DNA of 64,000 nt from Terrirubrum flagellatum (GTDB lineage Bacteria; Pseudomonadota; Alphaproteobacteria; Rhizobiales; Beijerinckiaceae): positions 3,472,001 to 3,536,000 of the forward strand of contig NZ_CP091851.1 in NCBI RefSeq assembly GCF_022059845.1, given 5' to 3'. This document shows positions 17,976-26,123 of this stretch, piece after piece. Positions within the stretch are counted from its first letter, which is position 1. The number at the start of each line of letters is the position of its first letter. The notes under the pieces are model-generated. The model made no database searches and had not been told where the DNA came from. It worked only from the letters and a program-made list of their open reading frames with translations. The translations under genes and the position numbers were made by a program.

Positions 17976-19223
17976 ATGAGCCGCCCCCAATCAGCCTTGG
18001 AATTTGAACGCGCGAGGACGACCTGCGGGATGTCGGTGGCCGAGGCAGCCGCCTATCTTGGTCTCTGTGAGAGGACTATTCAACGCTACGAAAGCGGGGA
18101 AACCCGCGCATCACCTGTTGCTATCAAATGGCTTCAGGAGCATGCAGCCCAGCTCGCTGCCCTCCATTCGAAAAGCGCCGAATTCACGTTCATTGATTTG
18201 TTCGCCGGGATAGGCGGTCTTCGGAAAGGCTTTGAGCACATTGGCGGCAAGTGCATTTTCACTTGCGAATGGGATCAATACAGCCGGAAAACATACAAGG
18301 AAAATTATTCGGTTGATCACGAATTTGGCGGCGATATTCGCGAGTTCGCTGCGCAACCAGAGCGCATTCCAAAGCATGATGTTCTTTTGGCCGGGTTTCC
18401 TTGCCAGCCATTCTCGATCGCCGGCGTCTCAAAGAAGAATGCCCTCGGCCGCCCGCACGGCTTTCTCTGCGATACGCAGGGCACCCTGTTTTTTGATCTC
18501 GCTCAAATCATCGCGCATCATAAACCTGCAGCGTTCCTGCTTGAAAACGTAAAAAATCTTGAACGGCACGATCAGGGCAAAACCTTTGCAACAATCATGC
18601 ACGTTCTCCGCAAGGAGCTGGGCTATGAAGTCCATACTCGTGTGATCGGTTCAGAGCCGTGGGTGCCGCAGAAGCGCGAGCGTATTTTCATCGTCGGCTT
18701 TCTAAGGGAGAGCCGTTTCGATTTTGACGCTCTCTCCGTTCCCGAGGGCAAACGCCCCATGCTGGGCAAGATTCTCGACCCGCATAATGAAGTTGATCCC
18801 AAATATACGCTGACCGCGCATTTGTGGGGTTATTTGCAGGACTACAAAAAAAAGCACGAAGCCAAGGGGAATGGATTCGGTTACAGTGTTTTTGGACCAA
18901 AAGATGTTACCCGCACCTTGTCCGCACGCTACTACAAGGACGGCTCCGAGGTTCTGATCGCCCAACCACGAAAAAGGCCGCGCCGCCTGACTCCTCGCGA
19001 GTGCGCCCGTTTGATGGGCTTTGACGGGCCGAACGAAAATAACTTTAAAATTCCTGTTTCGGATACCCAAGCGTACAAGCAGTTTGGCAACGCCGTCGTC
19101 GTTCCGGTCGTGAAGGCCGTTGCGGAACTGATGAAGCCTCACATTCGCTCAGCTCTCGGGGAAGTCGGAACGAATAGCGATGTTGATCAAAGCCTTCTTG
19201 ATATCAGGAGCCACGCGGCCTGA
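17976..19223 (+). CDS. DNA (cytosine-5-)-methyltransferase, Dcm/EcoRII/SsoII-like, with N-terminal HTH
   Basis: A 415-residue enzyme. Residues about 10-60 form an XRE-like helix-turn-helix. Catalytic motifs follow: DLFAGIGG (74-81), GFPCQPFSIAG with nucleophile Cys143, LLENVKNL (190s), PQKRERIFIVG (231-241). The target-recognition region includes GNGFGYSVFGPKDVTRTLSA, close to Dcm. RLTPRECARLMGF and QAYKQFGNAVVVPVV end the fold. CCWGG or CCNGG specificity is likely. The frame extends up to a TTG at 17892. ATG 17976 with GCGAGG 5-8 nt upstream is preferred because the earlier stretch looks like promoter. Base composition is more A/T-rich than neighbours, suggesting transfer. Confidence 0.93.
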   Translation: MSRPQSALEFERARTTCGMSVAEAAAYLGLCERTIQRYESGETRASPVAIKWLQEHAAQLAALHSKSAEFTFIDLFAGIGGLRKGFEHIGGKCIFTCEWDQYSRKTYKENYSVDHEFGGDIREFAAQPERIPKHDVLLAGFPCQPFSIAGVSKKNALGRPHGFLCDTQGTLFFDLAQIIAHHKPAAFLLENVKNLERHDQGKTFATIMHVLRKELGYEVHTRVIGSEPWVPQKRERIFIVGFLRESRFDFDALSVPEGKRPMLGKILDPHNEVDPKYTLTAHLWGYLQDYKKKHEAKGNGFGYSVFGPKDVTRTLSARYYKDGSEVLIAQPRKRPRRLTPRECARLMGFDGPNENNFKIPVSDTQAYKQFGNAVVVPVVKAVAELMKPHIRSALGEVGTNSDVDQSLLDIRSHAA

Positions 19224-19225
19224 TC

Positions 19226-19681
19226 ATGGCGGACGTCGTCACACCTGATGTCAGAAGCCGGATGATGGCTGGCATCAAAGGCAAGAATACAAAGCCGGAA
19301 CTGATTATCAGGCGCGGACTTCACGCCAAGGGATTCAGGTTTCGGTTGCATGATCGAAAGCTGCCAGGGAAGCCAGATCTTGTCTTCCCGAAACACTGCG
19401 CCGTCATTTTTGTTCACGGGTGTTTCTGGCACGGGCACGATTGCCACTTATTCAAATGGCCGAAGACCAGAGAAGACTTTTGGCGAGCGAAGATCACGCG
19501 GAATCGCCAAGTTGACTTCAATGCCTCCCAAGCGCTGCGGAAAGCAGGCTGGCGGGAATGCACGGTTTGGGAATGCGCGCTTAAAGGCCGCCGCCAGCAA
19601 CCTGTAGAAGCGACTATCCGCGAATGCTGCACATGGCTGCAGTCAAAAGTGGAAAATCTTGACATACGAGGATTGTGCTAA
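19226..19681 (+). CDS. vsr: Very short patch repair endonuclease
   Basis: A 151-residue protein with the Vsr core: RSRMMAGIKGKNTKPELIIR, then PGKPDLVFPKHCAVIFVHG with Asp51. CFWHGHDCHLFKWPKT carries the His cluster and cysteines. WRECTVWECALKGR lies near the C-terminus. Vsr nicks 5' of the T in T:G mismatches formed when 5-methylcytosine deaminates, limiting mutation at the methylated site. It starts 3 bp after the methyltransferase stop, and its TAA overlaps the A of the next gene's ATG, so translation of the three genes is probably coupled. Confidence 0.96.
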   Translation: MADVVTPDVRSRMMAGIKGKNTKPELIIRRGLHAKGFRFRLHDRKLPGKPDLVFPKHCAVIFVHGCFWHGHDCHLFKWPKTREDFWRAKITRNRQVDFNASQALRKAGWRECTVWECALKGRRQQPVEATIRECCTWLQSKVENLDIRGLC

Positions 19682-20615
19682 TGGGATTTCTTTCTTTGGC
19701 TCACATGGAGGCTTACCTTTCAAAGAGTTTGACGAGTCTAAACCAAAACAAACTAAACGGGCTTCGCGCGGAAATTGATTTTCGCACACTTATTGCGAAG
19801 CTCGGATTTGAAAGAAGAGTGTCGGCAGGCGGGTGGCTGCTGAGAAATACTCGCGGCAATTTTGGCCATCATATCGTAGCCGTCTTTCCACATGTTATCG
19901 AGCCCAACAGAGATTATTCTGGCACTCCGACGACATCAAACATTCCCACCAACCTTCATACCATTTGCGCCACATTTAATCAGTTGGGGATCAAAAGCTA
20001 TTATGCACACCCGATTATCGATAGCGCCGGCGCTATCGAATGGAAGTTCGTTAGGCTCGGAGTTCCCCACATAGACTCGTTCGTCAGCGCCACTGACCTG
20101 ATTGCGGGTTTCCACAAACGCCCTCGTCATTACAATTTCTTGCGATATCAAACAGACGCTTCGCAGATTGACCGTGTTCATCTTCCCGACGAATTCTCGA
20201 AGGAAAATTTGCGGATATTTCTAAGTTCGCTAATCATGTGCGAGATCGTGGACATTGATGGCATTATTTGGGGAGAGCGGCATACCTATCCGATTGAAAT
20301 AAAGGAAAAGACGGCGGCACCCGATCCGAATATGGGAGAATTTTTTGGGCTTGATGTCGGCCCATTCGTAAAACTAGCTTTCTATGCTGCAAAAAAAGAA
20401 ATCTTCACTCCTTGTTTGTCGTGAGAGAAATCATCGATACAACGAGCAGAACGCTCAAGAAATGGCACTATATTACGTTTGATACGTTGGCGCAGTTCGC
20501 CTCATGGCAAAAGATCGGAGGCGGAACAACTATGACTGGTGGCAGCAGTACCGTTGTAAGAATCCCAAAAGAGGCGTTCAGCGAACTCACTAGAGAAGCG
20601 CTGGAGAAACTCTGA
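19681..20615 (+). CDS. Putative type II restriction endonuclease, interrupted by a -1 frameshift
   Basis: Reading from ATG 19681 the frame stops at 20424 (247 residues). A second frame ending at 20615 continues as RNLHSLFVVREIIDTTSRTL. Joining them by a -1 shift at 20391-20397 gives 311 residues without an internal stop. The core has CEIVDIDGIIWGE (Asp193) followed by YPIEIKEK (Glu206, Lys208), fitting a PD-(D/E)XK site. The gene directly follows the methyltransferase and vsr, so it is probably the cognate nuclease, but I do not recognise a named enzyme. GTG 19675 is an alternative start. It is either a decayed nuclease, a programmed frameshift, or an assembly error. Confidence 0.7.
20391..20397 (+). 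other. A-AAA-AAA slippery heptamer at the frameshift
   Basis: In the zero frame the codons are GCA AAA AAA GAA. This gives an X-XXY-YYZ arrangement with both tRNALys codons able to re-pair after a -1 slip. After slipping, the next codons AGA AAT CTT CAC open the second half of the nuclease frame. No clear Shine-Dalgarno enhancer precedes it, and I see no strong stem-loop in the next 50 bases, so programmed shifting is possible but unproven. Loss of one A from an original run of eight would give the same picture. Confidence 0.5.
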
Positions 20616-20866
20616 TATGTTGAGATTCGCGACGTAGCCATTCACTTCCTGCGGGCCTTCAATCCGCGCGCTCTCCGGCATTGATTTCGGGCTTGCGGCG
20701 AAGATCGGCCGGTCCCAATCGCGGGTGCAAGGACGATCAACTGTGTTGCCGTCCCAAGGCCGCCCATGCAGCGCTCGCCCCACCCCTTGCCATTGCCTTT
20801 CCCCCTCCCCATTTTCCATTTGCCGGATGTCCCGGCGTTCAAGGCTGAAGCGATCCCGTCGCCGCC

Positions 20867-23113
20867 ATGCTCCCTGACGCCCCGCGCATCACCTGGGGCG
20901 CTCGCCTGAAGCGGGCGTTGCTTGGCGCGGATTCAGCCGTCGATTCCGGGCTCTGGTCGCTGACGCGCGCGGCGGGTGACGCCTATGCGCGCTTCCAGAT
21001 GTTCATGGACCGCTTCCATCTCACCGGCGCCAAAAAGGCGTCGGTCGATCTCGCTTGCGAGGCGCTGACGATGGGCGCGGCCGGCGGCGTCGTGATGATC
21101 GCGCTCGCCGCGCCGGCCTTCCGCGAGGCGCCGGAAGAGCTGATGAAGCGGCAGGAGCTCGCGGTCACTTTCCTCGATCGCTACGGCAACGAGGTCGGCA
21201 AGCGCGGCATCAAGCATGACGACTCGATTCCGCTCGATGAATTTCCCGATCATTTCATCAAGGCCGCGCTCGCGACCGAGGATCGCCGCTTCTACGAGCA
21301 TTGGGGCATCGATCCCGTCGGCACGGCGCGCGCGCTGTCGGCCAATTCGCGCGCCGGCGGCGTCGTGCAAGGCGGCTCCTCGATCACGCAGCAGCTCGCG
21401 AAGAACCTCTTCCTTAGCAATGAGCGCTCGCTCGAACGCAAGATCAAGGAAGCCTTCCTCGCGCTCTGGCTCGAGACCCGGTTGTCGAAAGACCAGATCC
21501 TCAAGCTCTATCTCGATCGCGCCTATATGGGCGGCGGCGCGTTCGGCGCCGCGGCGGCGGCCGAATTCTATTTCGGCAAATCGGTGAAGGACCTCAACCT
21601 GGCGGAATCCGCGATGATGGCGGGACTGTTCAAGGCGCCGGCGAGATTCGCGCCGCATATCAACCTGCCGGCCGCGCGCGCCCGCGCCAGCACGGTTCTC
21701 TCGAACATGGTGGAGGCCGGCTTCCTCACCGAAGGCCAGGTGCTCGCCGCGCGGCGCAATCCGGCGGCGCCCGTCGATCGCAAGCGCGACGCGACCCCTG
21801 ACTATTATCTCGACTGGGCGTTCGATCAGATCAAGAAGATGGCGGAAGCCGGCAAGCTCGGCTCCGATCGCGTGCTCACTGTCAAGACGCCGCTCGACCG
21901 CGGGCTGCAGCAGAAGGCCGAGCAGGCTCTCGAAAATTCGCTGCGCCAATATGGCGACCAATATAATGTCGGCCAGGGCGCAATCGTCGTGATGGACCTC
22001 GATGGCGCCGTGCGCGCCGTCGTTGGCGGCCGCGACTATGGCGCGAGCCAGTTCAATCGCGCGACCGACGCGCTTCGTCAGCCGGGCTCCTCCTTCAAGC
22101 CCTTCGTCTATGCGACAGCGATGTCCGATCCGCTCACCGCGGCGAAATACAAGCCTGACTCGATCGTGCGCGACGCGCCCGTCTGCATCGGCAACTGGTG
22201 TCCGCGGAATTATTCCGGCGGATTCGCCGGCGCCATTCCGTTGACCGTCGCGTTGGCGAAATCCTACAACACCATTCCCGTCTGGATGTCGCTCGACCTG
22301 TCGCCGCGCGACGAGAAAGGCGAGCGCACCTATCGCATGGGGCGCGCCAAGATCATCGCCACGCTGAAAGCGATGGGTTTCACCACCGACATCAAGGACA
22401 CGCCTTCGCTGCCGATCGGCGCCGTCGACGTCACCGTGATGGATATGACGTCGGGCTATGCGACCATCGCGAATGGCGGCAAGCTTACGCGACCCTACGC
22501 TGCGATCGAGATTCACAACAGCGCGGGCGAACTCATCTGGCGACAGGACCGGGACGCTGCGCCGCCAAAGCAGATCCTCTCGCCGCAGGTCGACAGCGAT
22601 CTCGTCTACATGATGTCGAAGGTGGTCGAAGAAGGCACGGGCCGCCGCGCCATCCTGCCGGGAATCAAGGCGGCGGGAAAAACCGGCACCACGAACGCCT
22701 ATCGCGACGCCTGGTTCATCGCTTTCACCGGCAATTATGTCGGCGGCGTCTGGATGGGCAATGACGACTACGCCAGCATGGCGACGATGACCGGCGGCAC
22801 GGTGCCCGCGATGACGTGGCATGAGGTGATGGCCTATGCGCATCAGGGGCTCGACATCAAGCCGATCCCGCTGTTGACGCGGGACCCCGCGCCTCCGCCC
22901 GTCCCTGTCGCGGCGCGCGCGCCGAAGACGGATGCGAAAGCCGAGACGCTGGCGCAGCGTCCGGCGACGCTTTCGCGCAAATCGCTCGATGCGCTCGGCG
23001 CGCTCGAACAGCAGTTCAAATCGGCCGGCGCTTCAAGGCCGAGCGCGCGGGCGCCGATGCTGCGCGAAGTCGCCGCAGCGCCACAGGACACGCCGCAAAT
23101 CCTCTCGCCATGA
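20867..23113 (+). CDS. Penicillin-binding protein 1A, bifunctional glycosyltransferase/transpeptidase
   Basis: A 748-residue class A PBP that polymerises and crosslinks peptidoglycan. There is a membrane anchor at about residues 66-86. The GT51 domain (95-270) has EDRRFYEHWG with catalytic Glu138 and QGGSSITQQLAKNLFL. The transpeptidase domain (about 365-660) has GSSFKP with nucleophile Ser408, the SYN triad in ALAKSYNTIP, and KTGTT. A Pro/Ala-rich tail follows. The gap 20616-20866 before it holds no convincing gene. The stop overlaps the next start (ATGA), indicating an operon with the DUF1214- and DUF1254-like genes. Confidence 0.95.
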   Translation: MLPDAPRITWGARLKRALLGADSAVDSGLWSLTRAAGDAYARFQMFMDRFHLTGAKKASVDLACEALTMGAAGGVVMIALAAPAFREAPEELMKRQELAVTFLDRYGNEVGKRGIKHDDSIPLDEFPDHFIKAALATEDRRFYEHWGIDPVGTARALSANSRAGGVVQGGSSITQQLAKNLFLSNERSLERKIKEAFLALWLETRLSKDQILKLYLDRAYMGGGAFGAAAAAEFYFGKSVKDLNLAESAMMAGLFKAPARFAPHINLPAARARASTVLSNMVEAGFLTEGQVLAARRNPAAPVDRKRDATPDYYLDWAFDQIKKMAEAGKLGSDRVLTVKTPLDRGLQQKAEQALENSLRQYGDQYNVGQGAIVVMDLDGAVRAVVGGRDYGASQFNRATDALRQPGSSFKPFVYATAMSDPLTAAKYKPDSIVRDAPVCIGNWCPRNYSGGFAGAIPLTVALAKSYNTIPVWMSLDLSPRDEKGERTYRMGRAKIIATLKAMGFTTDIKDTPSLPIGAVDVTVMDMTSGYATIANGGKLTRPYAAIEIHNSAGELIWRQDRDAAPPKQILSPQVDSDLVYMMSKVVEEGTGRRAILPGIKAAGKTGTTNAYRDAWFIAFTGNYVGGVWMGNDDYASMATMTGGTVPAMTWHEVMAYAHQGLDIKPIPLLTRDPAPPPVPVAARAPKTDAKAETLAQRPATLSRKSLDALGALEQQFKSAGASRPSARAPMLREVAAAPQDTPQILSP

Positions 23114-23739
23114 GCGTCGCATCCTCGTCCACGCCGCCCGCTGATCACAGACGCGGCGGCGCCGGCTTCATCATCCGCCTGCTCGCGATCCTCGCCATCG
23201 GCGGCGGCCTCGGCCTCTGGTCCGCCGTCTATGCGCTGCAGGATCAGGCGGGCTTCGGGCGCGTCGATATCGGCGCCTGGTCGACCTATCCGCGCGCCGG
23301 CGGCTTCGATGTCGATCCCTATGCGCGCGCCGCGATCGCGCGTCGCGGCGAGTTGCCGCTCGGCGCCGGCGAAGGCGTGATGCTGACCGCGATCCGCGAT
23401 GATGACGGAAGGCCGCTCAACGGCCGCTGCGATTATCTGCTGCAAGGCTTCATGCCGGTCGCGCGCGGCTGGACGCTGACAATACACAAGCCCGATGGCG
23501 GGTTGTTTCTCGAGCGCCCGGCCCGACATGGCCTGACCTCGGGCGAGGCCGTGCGCGAAGCCGGCAGCCGCGTGACGATCGCGCTGGCGCGCGAGGCGCG
23601 CAGCGGCAACTGGTTGCAATTGCCGACATCAGGCGGCTTCCAGCTCGCGCTGCGGCTTTACGACACGTCGGCGAGTTCGATCAGCCGCGCGCTCGATCGT
23701 TCGCAACTGCCGCGCATCGCGCGCGTGAGATGCGTGTGA
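23110..23739 (+). CDS. DUF1214-like membrane-anchored protein
   Basis: A 209-residue protein with one N-terminal helix (about residues 20-43) and a periplasmic domain. Conserved blocks are WSTYPRAGGFDVDPYARAAI, ELPLGAGEGVMLTA, GRCDYLLQG, ARGWTLTIHKPDG, RHGLTSGEA and FQLALRLYDT. They match the DUF1214 proteins that follow PBP1a in many alphaproteobacteria. Function unknown. Start overlaps the PBP stop by 4 bp, suggesting a role in envelope biology (inference). Confidence 0.78.
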   Translation: MSVASSSTPPADHRRGGAGFIIRLLAILAIGGGLGLWSAVYALQDQAGFGRVDIGAWSTYPRAGGFDVDPYARAAIARRGELPLGAGEGVMLTAIRDDDGRPLNGRCDYLLQGFMPVARGWTLTIHKPDGGLFLERPARHGLTSGEAVREAGSRVTIALAREARSGNWLQLPTSGGFQLALRLYDTSASSISRALDRSQLPRIARVRCV

Positions 23740-23746
23740 GGCTACG

Positions 23747-24319
23747 ATGACGCGCCTGGGCTGGTTCCTTTTCACGCTGGCATGCGGCCTTGTGCTTGCC
23801 GGCGTCGTGCATATCGCCGCGGTGCTGCTGACGCCGGCCTTCGCCGGCGACGGGCCGCTGGCGCGCATGCTGAACGACGCGCCTTTGCATCAGGCGACCC
23901 TGCTCCCCGCGCCAACGCCCGCTGCGCCCGGGCTCGCCTTCACTGACCCCGCGACGGCGATGTCGATCTGCCCCTATGATCTCGACAGGGAGCCGGTGCG
24001 CGTGCGCATCGCCGCCGGCGACGAGCTTCTTACGCTGTCATTCCATTCACCTGACGGGCGCGTGTTCTATGCGTTGAGCGACCGCGCGGCGCAGCGCGGA
24101 ATCATTGATCTCGTACTGTTCACGCTCGATCAGCTCGGCGAGGCGTTGCGCGCGGAAGACGAAGATGATGCGCCGCGCGATGTTCGTTTGCTGTCGCCGG
24201 TGCGGCGCGGCTTCGTCGTCGCGCGCGTGCTGGCGCTGCAGCCGACCGACATGCCAGACGCGCGTCTGCTCGCGAGCGGCCTGACCTGCGAGCCGGACCC
24301 GAACGTGCTGGGAAAATAA
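23747..24319 (+). CDS. DUF1254-like membrane-anchored protein
   Basis: A 190-residue protein with an N-terminal helix (LGWFLFTLACGLVLAGVVH) and a periplasmic domain. SICPYDLDREPVRVRI, LTLSFHSPDGRVFYALSDRA and IIDLVLFTLDQLG resemble DUF1254 domains. DUF1214 and DUF1254 modules often occur side by side, or fused in one protein, and here they are encoded by neighbouring genes 7 bp apart. Function unknown; probable third gene of the PBP1a operon. Confidence 0.75.
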   Translation: MTRLGWFLFTLACGLVLAGVVHIAAVLLTPAFAGDGPLARMLNDAPLHQATLLPAPTPAAPGLAFTDPATAMSICPYDLDREPVRVRIAAGDELLTLSFHSPDGRVFYALSDRAAQRGIIDLVLFTLDQLGEALRAEDEDDAPRDVRLLSPVRRGFVVARVLALQPTDMPDARLLASGLTCEPDPNVLGK

Positions 24320-24396
24320 GGCGCTCTCTACAACGACGCCGCGCTTGACGATCAATGCCCACGGCTTGCGCCGAGGGCATTCCTGCAATCAGGGAA

Positions 24397-24714
24397 CTAT
24401 CTGATCGGACGGCAGACGCCGCGCTGGGTCAGGAAGAAGCCGCGCGGGCAAACTCGCCCGGGGCGCACCACCACCGGCGGGCGCACAGGCGCCACGATGA
24501 CAGGACGCGGGCGCGGAGCGACGACGACAGGGCCAAATCCGTTGCGCACGCAGAAGCCGCGCGGCGCGCGATGGAAGCCAGGGCCGCAGCCCTGCGCGAC
24601 GAGCGTCAGCAAACCGCCTTCCGGCGCGGCGGGCGCGATCGGCATCGCCTGCGACGCGGACGCGCCGGCGAGAAGCATGGCGCTCGCGAATGCTGCAGCG
24701 ATCAGACTCTTCAT
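24397..24714 (-). CDS. GCG_CRPN-type small secreted protein
   Basis: A 105-residue exported protein. ATG 24714 has a strong ribosome-binding site (AAAGGAGG, 6 nt spacing), and MKSLIAAAFASAMLLAGASA is a clear signal peptide. The mature part contains GCGPGFHRAPRGFCVRNG, a Gly/Cys/Arg-Pro pattern typical of GCG_CRPN prefix domains in Hyphomicrobiales. A Pro/Val/Arg-rich repeat and a final CPRGFFLTQRGVCRP unit follow. The four cysteines may form disulfides in the periplasm. Function unknown. Confidence 0.78.
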   Translation of the reverse strand: MKSLIAAAFASAMLLAGASASQAMPIAPAAPEGGLLTLVAQGCGPGFHRAPRGFCVRNGFGPVVVAPRPRPVIVAPVRPPVVVRPGRVCPRGFFLTQRGVCRPIR

Positions 24715-24729
24715 GAAATTCCTCCTTTG

Positions 24730-24829
24730 GATCACGACTTGACCCAATCAAAGTGCGGGACCGTGATCGATTCCGAGAGTTGAGAGCATGGCGTGAAAAA
24801 CCGGTTCCCGCTTTTTCGCGCCATGCTCC
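24730..24829 (+). repeat. Double-hairpin repeat, copy B
   Basis: The first unit is degraded: the left arm has GATCACGACTTGACCCAATC against AAAGTGCGGGACCGTGATCG. The second hairpin is perfect and compact: GAGCATGGCGTGAAAAA, loop CCGGTTCCCG, then CTTTTTCGCGCCATGCTC. It sits 16 bp upstream of the small secreted protein start, in the 225-bp gap before the lipoprotein gene. Confidence 0.85.
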
Positions 24830-24939
24830 ATAGCCGATGCGAACGCCGGCCATAGAGGAATGCTAAGAGCACGAATTTGTATCGGGGATGAATGACAAAT
24901 TTTTAATGTCGGGAGCAACCGCCTACGCGAGCTCTTTCA

Positions 24940-25779
24940 TTATCCCTTGCGCACGACAACGTTGCCGCCAGGTCCGATGATGCCGGGCCGCGTGCGCCAT
25001 TGCGGACCAAACAATATTTCCTCGCTGTAGAAATGCCCGTCGGGCGGCATGCGCAGGCCGCGATCGATCGCGATGTCGCGGAACGGATCGGGGCGCACGC
25101 ATCCCGTGGCGCGCAGAACGCCGAAATCATGCTCGAGCGTCGTCAACTGCCGCTCTGCAAGAACAGCTTCCGCTTGCGGCATGGCCACAAACAGATGTTC
25201 GAGCGCATGCCGATAAGAGACGAGCCGCATCGCCATGCGGTTGCAGACCCAGGCGATCAACATGCTGTTCTCGCGCACGCGAATCTTCGCATTCGCGACA
25301 TCGCCCACAGTCATGTCGGGCACTTGCCACATAGCGGTCAGTCGCTGCCGGTCGCTGTCGATCACACGGGCGGCGGACGCGGCGAAGGGAACAAGCAGCG
25401 CGCGATCCTGGGAGGTGTCGTCGGCGATCCGGGCGAAGCGCGACGCCGGCGACCGAAAATTATCCGAGAGAAGCGCCTCTTTGTACCAGGTCTTCGTTTC
25501 CGGGAAATATTCCGCATCGATCGTTCCGACGCGGGCCATGTCATATACGAGATGATCGAAATATGTGCGTTCTTTCGCGGGCATCAGAAAACGCCAGGCG
25601 CGCTTACGCAATTCCTGCTCATCGTCAGTGAAAGGATAACTCGATTCGGTTGGCCCCACGATCGGCGCCACGAGGGCCGAGAGGGCGTTTTCCTTGGGGC
25701 GACCGAAATCGCCGCGTTCCGCGCAGGCGCCGAGCAACAGTGTCGCGCAAGCAAATGCGATGGCGCGTCCTGCCCTCAT
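24940..25779 (-). CDS. Hypothetical lipoprotein
   Basis: A 279-residue protein with an N-terminal signal and lipobox LLLGAC, so Cys19 is likely acylated. Function not recognised. The mature part is mostly helical: FTDDEQELRKRAWRFLMPAKERTYFDH, a central VRENSMLIAWVCNRMAMRLVSYRHALEHLFVAMP helix read in two parts, then a C-terminal GCVRPDPFRDIAIDRGLRMP segment. It is probably anchored in the outer membrane. A short gene starts upstream and ends 15 bp before it, so the two are likely co-transcribed. Confidence 0.75.
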   Translation of the reverse strand: MRAGRAIAFACATLLLGACAERGDFGRPKENALSALVAPIVGPTESSYPFTDDEQELRKRAWRFLMPAKERTYFDHLVYDMARVGTIDAEYFPETKTWYKEALLSDNFRSPASRFARIADDTSQDRALLVPFAASAARVIDSDRQRLTAMWQVPDMTVGDVANAKIRVRENSMLIAWVCNRMAMRLVSYRHALEHLFVAMPQAEAVLAERQLTTLEHDFGVLRATGCVRPDPFRDIAIDRGLRMPPDGHFYSEEILFGPQWRTRPGIIGPGGNVVVRKG

Positions 25780-25794
25780 CCGCCCGAAGCGTCT

Positions 25795-25992
25795 TCAGGC
25801 GCGCTTGCGACGCCCGCGCTGCGCTCCACGCCCCTTGGAGGAGGCGTTGGCGCCGGTCGGCTCGCCATTATCAATTCGGCGCTCATAGCGAACGCCCGTG
25901 AAAAAAAGAATCTGGCCGCGCGGCTCGTCGACTCCGAGGCTGCGCCTGCCCGCTCCGGCTAAATGCCCCGGCCAAGCGATCACGGTGCCCAT
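25795..25992 (-). CDS. Small basic hypothetical protein
   Basis: A 65-residue protein starting MGTVIAWPGHLAGAGRR, with GQILFFTGVRYERR in the middle and a Lys/Arg/Gly-rich tail. No family recognised. AAGGAG lies 7 nt before the ATG, a strong ribosome-binding site. The gene leads directly into the lipoprotein gene, which argues that it is real rather than a chance frame. Cytoplasmic. Confidence 0.6.
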   Translation of the reverse strand: MGTVIAWPGHLAGAGRRSLGVDEPRGQILFFTGVRYERRIDNGEPTGANASSKGRGAQRGRRKRA

Positions 25993-26042
25993 CCTGGTCT
26001 CCTTCGCGTCCTATCGACGCAGTTCGATCCAACGCAATCATG

Positions 26043-26057
26043 GTTAACGAGCCGCTA
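26043..26057 (+). promoter_or_regulatory. CtrA-like half-site pair TTAA-N7-CTAA
   Basis: TTAACGAGCCGCTAA differs by one base from the alphaproteobacterial CtrA consensus TTAA-N7-TTAA. It lies just inside the longest possible reading frame of the following gene (which could start at 26040), 67 bp before the alternative start at 26124. A short A/T-containing match can occur by chance, so this is a suggestion only. Confidence 0.3.
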
Positions 26058-26123
26058 ACGAGTTGGGCGTACGGTGGCGCACAGTCCTTATTTCGAGGCT
26101 CATTGCGTCTTTCGCGTCACAGC

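Noticed and set aside
20616-20866. Small minus-strand frames right of the restriction-modification island
   Set aside because: No ribosome-binding sites, no recognisable domains and low-complexity Gly/Lys content; treated as non-coding.
20933-22843. Open reading frame of 636 codons on the minus strand opposite PBP1a
   Set aside because: All catalytic motifs are on the plus strand; the opposite frame is a GC-driven shadow without family resemblance.
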